Positions 13,696-23,400 of a DNA stretch of 64,000 nucleotides are shown here, piece by piece. The notes beneath the pieces were generated by a model. The model was given only the letters and a program-made list of their open reading frames with translations, was not told the origin of the DNA and searched no databases. The stretch is from contig CAMXCT020001395.1 of assembly GCA_947184155.2 (NCBI GenBank), positions 1 to 64,000 on the forward strand, read 5' to 3'. Position 1 is the stretch's first letter; every line of letters starts with the position of its first letter. Both the position numbers and the translations under genes were made by a program. The DNA is from Cladocopium goreaui (taxonomy: Eukaryota; Sar; Dinophyceae; Suessiales; Symbiodiniaceae).

Positions 13696-14505
13696 ACCTC
13701 GATCCGGAACATGGGGCTTTTTCTGGATCATGATCCACGTCGAAGGATGTCTTGGTACTGCCACAAAAGAGCCCTTAAACACAGTTTGAGCAAAATACGC
13801 AAAATCTCTCTAAATTATGCAAGTAATTACGCACCAAAATGGAAGCTTTTGAATTAGGGATATTCAAGGGCTCCAACTAAATCGGGCCCGGAGAAGCATC
13901 TAGATGTAAATTGTTCTATCTAGATCGGCCCTTTATCCGGAACATGGGATTGATTTATATCGTGATCAAGATCTGGATGAAGCCGGGGGGTCATCCAAAT
14001 GTGAATTCCCCTAACCAGATTTTGGGCAAAATGGCCCAAAATCTCTTAAAACTATGTAAGAAATGAGGCTCCAAAGTGGAGGCTTCCACATTGGTGGGAA
14101 TCCAGGGGCTCCATCTGGATCGGGCCGGGGGAATAATCTAGATGTGAAATGTCCTATCTAGATCGGCCCTCTATCTGGATAGGAGGCCTCGATCCGGATC
14201 AGTCCTCGATCTGGATCATGGGCTTTATCTGGATCATGGCCTTTATCTAGATCAATCTGGGGAGGATCCAGATGCGACGGTGTTTGATCTGGATAAGTAA
14301 GCTTGGATATTGCCATAAAAGGGCCCCTGGTCAGATTTTGAGCAAAATGGGCCAAAATCCCTTTAAACTAAACAAAAAATTAAGCTCCAAAATGGAAGCT
14401 TCCAAATTGGGGAAATTCAAGGGCTCCATCTGGATCGGGCCGGGGGAATGATCTAGATGTGAAACGTCCTATCTAGATCGGCCCTCGATCTGGATAGGAG
14501 GGCTC
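13696..14505. repeat. Transition zone: three divergent ~240-315-bp repeats
   Basis: A phrase around GGGCTCCATCTGGATCGGGCC recurs near 13,870, 14,106 and 14,420, each followed by ATCTAGATGTGAAA-like sequence. It introduces the CTGGATC vocabulary of the next array. No gene is visible. Confidence 0.7.
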
Positions 14506-16435
14506 GAGACTTTATCTGGATCATGGCCTTTTATCTGGATCGGCCCTTGATCTGGATAGGAGGGCTCGATCCAGATCAGTCCTCGATCCGGATCATGGGC
14601 TTTATCTGGATCATGGCCTTTTATCTGGATCGACCCTCGATCTGGATAGGAGGGCTCGATCCAGATCAGTCCTCGATCTCGATCATGGGCTTTATCTGGA
14701 TCATGGCCTTTTATCTGGATCGGCCCTCGATCTGGATAGGAGGGCTCGATCCAGATCAGTCCCTCGATCTGGATCATGGGCTTTATCTGGATCATGGCCT
14801 TTTATCTGGATCGGCCCTCGATCTGGATAGGAGGGCTCGATCCAGATCAGTCCTCGATCTGGATCATGGGCTTTATTATCTGGATCATGGCCTTTTATCT
14901 GGATCGGCCCTCGATCTGGATAGGAGGGCTCGATCCAGATCAATCCTCGATCTGGATCATGGGCTTTTATCTGGATCATGGCCTTTTATCTGGATCGGCC
15001 CTCGATCTGGATAGGAGGGCTCGATCCAGATCAGTCCTCGATCCGGATCATGGACTTTATCTGGATCATGGCCTTTTATCTGGATCGGCCCTTGATCTGG
15101 ATAGGAGGGCTCGATCCAGATCAGTCCTCGATCTGGATCATGGGCTTTATCTGGATCATGGCCTTTTATCTGGATCAGCCCTCGATCTGGATAGGAGGGC
15201 TCGATCCAGATCAGTCCTCGATCTGGATCATGGGCTTTATTATCTGGATCATGGCCTTTTATCTGGATCGGCCCTCGATCTGGATAGGAGGGCTCGCTCC
15301 AGATCAGTTCTCGATCTGGATCATGGGCTTTATCTGGATCATGGCCTTTTATCTGGATCGGCCCTCGATCTGGATAGGAGGGCTCGATCCAGATCAATCC
15401 TCGATCTGGATCATGGGCTTTATCTGGATCATAGCCTTTTATCTGGATCGGCCCTCGATCTGGATAGGAGGGGTCGATCCAGATCAGTCCTCGATCTGGA
15501 TCATGGGCTTTATTATCTGCATCATGGCCTTTTATCTGGATCGGCCCTCGATCTGGATAGGAGGGCTCGCTCCAGATCAGTCCTCGATCTGGATCATGGG
15601 CTTTATCTGGATCATGGCCTTTTATCTGGATCGGCCCTCGATCTGGATAGGAGGGCTCGATCCAGATCAGTCCTCGATCTGGATCATGGGCTTTATCTGG
15701 ATCATTTGGCCTTTATCTGGACGGCCTCGATTCTGGATAGGAGGGCTCGCTCCCGATAAGTCCTCGATCTGCGATCATTAGGGGTGGGCTTTATCTGGAT
15801 CATAGCCTTTTATTCTGGTCGGCCCTCGATCTGGATAGGAGGGCTCGATCCAGATCAGTCCTCGATCCGGATCATGGACTTTATCTGGATCATGGCCTTT
15901 TATCTGGATCGGCCCTTGATCTGGATAGGAGGGCTCGATCCAGATCAGTCCTCGATCTGGATCATGGGCTTTATCTGGATCATGGCCTTTTATCTGGATC
16001 GGCCCTCGATCTGGATAGGAGGGCTCGATCCAGATCAGTCCTCGATCTCGATCATGGACTTTATCTGGATCATGGCCTTTTATCTGGATCGGCCCTCGAT
16101 CTGGATAGGAGGGGCTTTATCTGGATCATGGCCTTTTATCTGGATCGGCCCTCGATCTGGATAGGAGGGCTCGATCCAGATCAGTCCTCGATCTGGATCA
16201 TGGGCTTTATTATCTGGATCATGGCCTTTTATCTGGATCGGCCCTCGATCTGGATAGGAGGGCTCGATCCAGATCAATCCTCGATCTGGATCATGGGCTT
16301 TTATCTGGATCATGGCCTTTTATCTGGATCGGCCCTCGATCTGGATAGGAGGGCTCGATCCAGATCAATCCTCGATCTGGATCATGGGCTTTATCTGGAT
16401 CATGGCCTTTATCCAGATCAACCTGGGGGGACGGT
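14506..16435. repeat. 90-bp GATC-dense satellite, about 20 copies
   Basis: The period is 90 bp (GGATAGGAGGG at ~14,553, 14,644, 14,734 and onward). Each unit has about seven GATC sites and a perfect hairpin: GATCTGGAT, 11-nt loop, ATCCAGATC. Because 90 is divisible by three, several frames stay open for hundreds of codons, for example a 327-codon frame from 14,776; these are not genes. A patch near 15,700-15,830 shows many small indels. Confidence 0.93.
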
Positions 16436-16960
16436 GATCCAGATCTGAAGGCGTTTGATCTGGATCATGCTCTAGCTGGAACAGGCCTCGACTTGGAGGT
16501 TTCCAGAGCAACCTCTCTCTTGATTTAGAGATCTCCAGATCAAAATGCTTGATTTAGAGGTTTCCAGATAGCATGCTTTCTGATGATCTGGGAAGGTCTG
16601 GGATTTTTGGGCTCTTTATCCGGAGAGTTCCAGCTAATTTGGCCTTTTTATCTGGAGGGTCCCAGCTAATTTGGAGTTGATCTGGAGAGCTCTGGAAATC
16701 TCTAAATCATTTGGGCTTAGGGCGTCGCCTAACAAAAGAAAGAAATTGAATTCAGTTAGATTCCGAGCTTTGACTTGGGCGCCAACCTGAGTTAGCGAAC
16801 CCTAAACTTTTAGGCCTGGCGGCACTTGTGCGCCAACACAGGTTTTTTATAAGCGTGTTACTTCTTGGTGCTTTCTTTGTTTTTGTTTATCTTCCTGCTT
16901 TTGTTGTTATTCTTCTTCTTCCTCTCATCGATATTGCTACCAATAAGGTGCTATAACCCG
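16436..16960. repeat. Decayed CTGGATC repeats, then 80-bp direct repeat (left copy)
   Basis: Up to ~16,690 there are scattered remnants of the preceding family. Positions 16,700-16,778 are repeated nearly exactly at 18,918-18,997 (shared GGGCTTAGGGCGTCGCC and a TTCAGTTAGATTCCGAGC phrase). The following stretch, with GCGCCAACACAGGTT at about 16,832, recurs in diverged form at ~38,660-38,730. 16,860-16,960 is T-rich with no recognisable feature. Confidence 0.75.
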
Positions 16961-18510
16961 CCATTTTTCGCACCATCCTTTAACTCCAAAATGCCTTAAC
17001 CCTAAACCCTTTAATCCTAAAATCCTTTAATCCTAAAATCCCTTAACCGTCAAATGCCTTAACCCTAAACCCTTTAATCCTAAAATCCTTTAATCCTAAA
17101 ATCCCTTAACCGTCAAATCCCTTAACCCTAAACCCTTTAATTAACCCTAAAATCCCCTAACCCTAAAATCCTTTAACCCTAAAATCCCTTAACACTAAAC
17201 CCTTTAACCCTAAAATCCCTTAACCCTAAAATCCTTTAACCCTAAAATCCCTTAACCCTAAACCCTTTAACCTTAAAATCCTTTTACCCTAAAACCTGTT
17301 AACCCTAAATCTTTAGCGCTAAAACCCTTTAACCCTAAAATCCCGTAACCCTAATTCCTTTCACCCTAAAATCCAAACCCTAAAATCCTTTAACACTAAT
17401 ATACCTCAACCCAAAATCCTTTAACCCTAAAATCTCTTAACCCTAAATCTTTCAACCCTAAAACCCTTTAACCCCAAAATGCTTTAAGCCTAAAATCCCT
17501 TAACCCTAAACATCCTGTAACCCTAAAATCCTTGAACCCTAAATTCCTTTAACCCTAAATTCCTCTGACCCTAAACTCCTTTAACACTAACTTCCTGTAA
17601 CCCCAAAATCCCTTAACCCTAAAATCCTTTAACCCTAAAATCCCTTAACCCTAAACCCTTTAACCTTAAAATCCTTTTACCCTAAAACCCGTTAACCCTA
17701 AATCCTTTAGCGCTAAAACCCTTTAACCCTAAAATCCCGTAACCCTAATTCCTTTCACCCTAAAATCCAAACCCTAAAATCCTTAAACACTAAAATACCT
17801 CAACCCAAAATCCTTTAACCCTAAAATCTCTTAACCCTAAATCTTTTAACCCTAAAACCCTTTAACCCTAAAATGCTTTAACCCTAAAATCCCTTAACCT
17901 TAAACATCCTGTAACCCTAAAATCCTTGAACCCTAAATTCCTTTAACCCTAAATTCCTCTGACCCTAAACTCCTTTAACACTAACTTCCTGTAACCCTAA
18001 AATCCCTTAACCCTAAATCCTTCAACCCTCCTCTCCTTTAACACTTTCATCCTTTAACGCTAACATCCTTTAACCCTAAAACCCTTTACCCCTAAACATC
18101 CTGTAACCCTCTTCTTTTTTAACGCTAGACTCCTTTAACACAAACATCCTGTAACCCTAAATACCTTTAACCCTAAAACACCCTTTAACTCTAGACTCCT
18201 CTAACACCAACATCCTTTAACCCTAAAATCCCCTAACCCCTAAATCCTTTCACCCTAGAATCCTGTAACCCTAAAATCACTTAATCCTAAAATACCTAAA
18301 CCCCAAATCCTTTAACACTAACATCCTTTCACCCTAAAATCCTTTAACCCTACGCTCCCTTAACCCTAAAATCCTTTAATCTTGCAATTCTTTAACCCTA
18401 AAATCCTTTAACCCTGAAATCCTTTGGCCCTAAGAGCCCCCAACCCTAAATCCAGTAACCCTAACCCAGTAACCCTTAAATCCTTTCACCCTAAAATCCG
18501 GGTTCGCTCT
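16961..18510. repeat. Degenerate CCCTAAA-like interstitial array
   Basis: Variants of a ~17-bp unit (CCCTAAAATCCCTTTAA-like) run for 1.5 kb. It has the telomere-type heptamer with a spacer, always in the CCCTAAA orientation. A ~370-bp internal segment starting near 17,259 repeats at about 17,652 (offset 393; shared variants CCTTTTACCCTAAAA, TTTAGCGCTAAAA, TCCTCTGACCC). Confidence 0.88.
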
Positions 18511-18850
18511 AGATCAAATGGGTACTTTTATCTGGAGCGTTCCAGATCATGGGGGTTCGATATAGATCGGTTTTGCGGCGTAGGGCGCACTCCCTCTTGG
18601 AGCGTTCCAGATCATGGGGGTTCGCTCTAGATCGCCTGGGTAGTTTTCTCTGGAGCGTTCCAGATCATGGGGGTTCGATCTAGATCGGTTTTGCGGCGTA
18701 GGGCGCACTCCCTCTTGGAGCGTTCCAGATCATGGGGGTTCGCTCTAGATCGCCTGGGTAGTTTTCTCTGGAGCGTTCCAGATCATGGGGGTTCGATCTA
18801 GATCGGTTTTGCGGCGTAGGGCGCGCTCCCTCTGGAGCGTTCTGGAAAGT
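18511..18850. repeat. 118-bp tandem repeat, ~3 copies
   Basis: AGCGTTCCAGATCATGGGGG recurs at 18,601 and 18,719 with a period of 118 bp. Two half-units differ in TCGATCTAGATCGG versus TCGCTCTAGATCGC. Confidence 0.85.
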
Positions 18851-19384
18851 TCTGGGGAGATCTAGAAGATTGGGGCTTTTTATCTGGAGGGTTCCAGCTA
18901 ACCTTCGATCTGGAAACCTCTAAATCATTTGGGCTTAGGGCGTCGCCTAACAAAAGAAAGAAACTGAATTCAGTTAGATTCCGAGCTTTGACTTGGCCGC
19001 CCCCTAAACCCTAAACCCTAAACCCTAAACAGGCGAGAGCGCCGCTGACCATATACATGGGCGCTCGAGCCTTCAGGCTCGAGGCTCTGCCTCGACGCCA
19101 GTACGAACCTAAGGGCCTGCTAGGGTCAAGCCTAGCAGGACAACTGCAACGCAAGCATGCCCAAGCCTGGACGGCTTACTACCTCTGGCGTAGCCTGTAA
19201 AGTATAACCCTATAGCCTGAACCTTTTGGGGTTACGGAGGGCGCTCTTGGCAGATGCCTTAAAAGTGCCTTTTGGAGCTCCCAAAGCCTTTCTCAACCCT
19301 TCCAGGCTCTAAAACCATGCGTTTTAGCCTTTCTTTGATCTTCAAAAAGTTGTCCTTTTTGCTTCCTTTACCTTGTCAACCAAG
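18851..19384. repeat. Right copy of 80-bp direct repeat, four perfect CCCTAAA units, two hairpins, otherwise unassigned
   Basis: 18,918-18,997 repeats 16,700-16,778. CCCTAAA occurs four times without error at 19,002-19,029. Inverted repeats follow: CTCGAGCC/GGCTCGAG (19,064-19,083, 4-nt loop), CGAGGC/GCCTCG (19,080-19,094) and CCTGCTAGG/CCTAGCAGG (19,116-19,139, 6-nt loop). 19,140-19,384 has no recognisable gene. Confidence 0.75.
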
Positions 19385-19790
19385 GCATTTTGGCCCAAAA
19401 GGGCCGTTTCCCAGGGGTCCCAGAAAGGAATTTTAGTTGCCGGCCCAAGGGCCCTCAAATTGTCGAAATTTGCTTCCAAGGGCCCTCAAATTGCCGAAAT
19501 TTGTTTCCAAAAGGCTCCCGGATAGGATTTGGCCTAAAAGGGCCGTTTCACAAGGGTCTCAGAAGGGAATTTTAATTGCCGGCCCAAGGGCCCTTCAAAT
19601 TGCCGAAATTTGCTTCCAAAAAGGCTCCCGGCCAGGATTTGGCCCAAACGGGCCGTTTCACAAGGGTCCCAGAAGGGAATTTTAATTGCCGGCCGAAGGG
19701 CCCTCAAATTGCCGAAATTTGTTTCCAAAAGGCTCCCGGCCAGGATTTGAACCAGAAGGGCCGGTTCCCAAGGGTCCCAGAAGGGCTGTG
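19385..19790. repeat. ~110-130-bp tandem repeat, 3-4 copies
   Basis: TTTGGCCCAAAAGGGCCG-like starts recur near 19,388, 19,520, 19,640 and 19,745. Each is followed by GGTCCCAGAAGGGAATTTTA and a GGCCCAAGGGCCCT inverted motif. Confidence 0.85.
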
Positions 19791-20140
19791 CACGCTGTGC
19801 CGCCCCAAAGTGACAGAAAAGCAGCTCCTAAAACAGGCTGTGCCGCCCTAGAGTGTCAAAACCAGCAGCTTCTAAAACAGGCTGTGCCGCCCTAAAGGGC
19901 CAAAAAAAGCAGCTCCCAAAACAGGCTGTGCTGCCAAGACGGCAGCTCCCAAAACAGGCCGTGCCTCGCTAAAGTGTCAAAAAAGCAGCTCCTAAAAGAT
20001 GCTTTTCCGCCTTAAAGTGTCAAAACACAGCTCCTAAAACAGGCCGTGCCGCCCTCAAATGTCAGAAAAGCACCTCCTAAACCAGGCTGTGCCGCCCTAC
20101 AGTGCCAAAAAAGCAGCTACTAAAACAAGCTGCGCCCCCT
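19791..20140. repeat. ~33-46-bp minisatellite, 8 copies
   Basis: CAGCTCCTAAAACAGGCTGT and close variants recur near 19,819, 19,864, 19,910, 19,943, 19,986, 20,030, 20,069 and 20,112. It ends ~290 bp before the stop codon of the next gene. Confidence 0.85.
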
Positions 20141-20430
20141 TCAAGTGTTCATTTTCGGCACCCCTGGTGATGGGGACGGGAGCACGGCTTTCCAGCCCTA
20201 CTGGAACCCCGAAACAATCCAATCTTAGCTTTTTTGTACGTCGAGACCTGGCGTTTCTTATTCTTGTCGGTTTCACCCAAACGATCTTGCACCCCGAAGG
20301 TGGTTACAATGTTCGAATGGCCGATTGGCCGATGGTACCAACATCCCTAGCCAGCAGCTTTACTTTCTGACCTTGCCCCTCGGCCGGCGGGCCCCACATG
20401 CTGACGAGGTGCTCTGTCCAAGATGAAGAG
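20141..20430. other. Single-copy spacer downstream of the RepHel gene
   Basis: I see no gene here. It would be the 3' flank of the minus-strand gene. It holds a small inverted repeat (TTCCAG/CTGGAA near 20,190). Confidence 0.5.
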
Positions 20431-23400
20431 TCACTGCGCAGGCACAAAGTGCTTCGGCGTAAGCGGGCCACCGGCGATGAGGTACTCTTCGTCCCTCTGC
20501 ACGCGGGACATGGCCACATATGCCGCAGCCCTGCAGGCTATGGAATCCAGCCAAATGGTCACATGGGGGAGCGTCATGCCCTGAATCTTTGGGATGGTGC
20601 ACGCGTAGCCCAAGCGCACCGGGAAGCAGGTGACGTGCCTGCCACCATCGAGCTCCTGGCTGACCATGTGGACTGCCAATCTCTGGCCCGTGCGCGTCAG
20701 CACCTCCAGACATTTGCTTCTGTCATCAAAGGCTTCCACGGTGGCGCTCATTCCGTTCACGAAATCGTGTTGTTTGTCCATGTTCTTGGTGAGGAAGACG
20801 CGCATGCCTTCGTAGACATCCGTGGCAGCCCCTGCAAGACGGCCACTCTTCAACTGGTTGGTTGCCGGGTCGTAGTTGTCTAAGTTGGCTTCATAGTCGA
20901 AGAGGAGGTTTCCGATGGGCCTCTTGTGCCTGTGTTCGAAGAATGCTTCCAAGGCCAAGGCATTGGCTTTGGCACAGGCCGGCCGGCTGCAGGTGACAAT
21001 CGTGGTGTTCTCGTGGCTGCGGAACAGATCCAGGATGTCGTAGGCCGTGGGGTCATTTGTCTTCCAGGCCCGATGGTCCCTGAGGATTTTCTTCTTGAGA
21101 TGCTTCATGCTCGGTTGCTCCGTCCGCAGGATGTTCAGCTTCTGTTGCAGCTTGTGGCACTTGCACCGCACCTGTTCGTGAAAGCGGATTGTTTGCACGT
21201 GGGGCTGCCATGCCTGGCTTTCCTCACAACGGACCGCTGCCTTGTCAACCACTGGCAGCTGCCAAAAATCACCAAGGAGAACAAGGCACGCAAGTTGATC
21301 TGCGTACTTCCACATTGCTAGAATGCGTTCAAAGTGGGCTGCTGTCAGCATGGACACCTGAGGCAGCAACAAAACCACAACAACAATGGAACCTGCGGGC
21401 CGTTTCAAAAGTAAACCTCGAAGACCTGCTGTATTTTTGGGGCCGCATCCTCTACACTATACCCTCACAGGAAACTGCTGCATGTACATATCTATATATA
21501 TATATATGTATATACGAAAAAATCTACACACATATTTTCAAATACGGCTTTTCGTCCGACCTCATCGATAACCACCAGCTCGTACTGAGTGAGGATTGCC
21601 ATTGCCTCCTGGAGTGGTTTGTGCAGTAGGAAGGCTCCGTGGGATGTGTCGACGTCCACGTCTGGATGTACGCTGCGTACTTCTGAAGCCAGTTGCCCGG
21701 TGGGTAGAGCGAACAGAATTCGTGCCCCTTGGCGCTTCCATTTACGCACTTGCTCATGGATGACGTGCGTCTTCCCGGTGCCCGGCGGGCCGCTGGCGAA
21801 AAGGATCTTGTGCTCCGCTGCCTTGGCAATGCAACTCTCCAACTCCTCGTCTGTTTGCGCTTGGCAGGCAGCAAGGGCAGTTTCCATCTGCTGGGACATC
21901 TTCTCCTTCAGCCGCTTCTGGGACCGGGTCAATTTGTGCTTCTCTACGCGCCCGTGCTCGCGGATGGCGCTCGCGGCGGAGTCGGCTGAACTGGTCACCT
22001 CGGCGTCCACGGGAATATCTCCTTCCAGGTAGCGCTTGACGATGTGGCGCTGCGCTCGGACCTTGTTCAAGATGGTCTCGACGAAGGCCTTGTTGTGGGC
22101 TTCCAACTCCATTGCGGATCGAATGACATCGTCGTTGTTCCAGAAGTCAGGAGCATGATGCAGGCAGAGCACGAAGTTTCGATACTTTTCATTCACCTTC
22201 TCCATCGCCTCTGGGGCCTTGTCCTGGAAATCCTCCAGCTTCCGAAAGGGCCTATTCAATGCTAACCATTGGGCGTAGTACCGGTCGTTCAGCATCGAAT
22301 TTGTGCCGGCGGCAATGAGCTTCTCCCCGCGCGTCTTGTAACTGTTCGCAAAGGCCTCCAACGGGGTGAGGTCATTGTAGCCATACTCATCTGCCAGGAA
22401 ATCCGCGAAGGCTGCCGGCTCTTCCTCGTTCTCCTTGCAAGCCTTCTTGTCCTGGTACCAAGCGCTCAACATCTCCTTGCGGAGCTTTGCGAAAGCCCCC
22501 TCGTCTTCTCCGCGCTGCTGTCGCACCTCTTCCATGAGCTGGATCTTGTGCTTCTCCACGATGTATTTGATGATCTTCCCTTCGTTATTGGACTTGCGCA
22601 AGAATTCCAACAGGGTCATGTCGTCCCTGCGCCACTCCGATTGCTCGTAGACCTCCACATACTTGGGCTTTTTCTCCATATTGTCGAAGTTGGGGGCCAT
22701 GATGTCTCGCATGGAGCCACTCAGCTGTGCTTGGGGAAAGAGGTCCCCGGACAGCGTCATCCACATTTCCGGCTCCAGCATTCGAACGCGGCGAAGGACG
22801 CCAACGGCAGTGCTGTAATCCGACCCTTCTCCATTTAACCATTCAGAGTCCATGCTGCTGCTGAACTTCATGTTGTAGGTTGCCACATAGTGCAAATGGG
22901 CGCCGTTTCGGCTGTCAGTTCCCCCGCCCTGTTGAACATCTTCGTGGCACTTTGTGATCTCCATGGTTGGCTTCAGGTATGCTCGTATGTGGGCCGCCTT
23001 GTCCATCTTCGTGGCACTTTGTGATCTCCATGGTTGGCTTCAGGTATGCTCGTATGTGGGCCGCCTTGTCCTCCTCGGTGTGGTGCAGCGCGACAGCCCC
23101 GGCAGCGGGATCCCACGCGGAGGCTTCTGTGCGAACGGGCAACTTGGAATCCTTGTAATCTTGCTGACCGTCCATCACAAGTCCATGCAAGAAGGGCTCT
23201 GTCTCTTTGGAGGGAATGGTCGCCTGGATCTTCATCTCCAACCCAATTGCTTCCACATTCTCCAAGAAGTCCAACGAGTGGCTGTGGACCGTGCCTTTGC
23301 CATGGTATCGCTGGCTGGCGGGTTTCCTCTTCCCGTCTTGGAACTCCAAGCGGGTTACATGTGCCATCACGGTCTTGAGGTCGCTTTCCTCGTCCTCCGG

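Noticed and set aside
14776-15759. 327-codon frame in the 90-bp repeat
   Set aside because: Period divisible by three; overlapping long frames exist in other phases and on the other strand.
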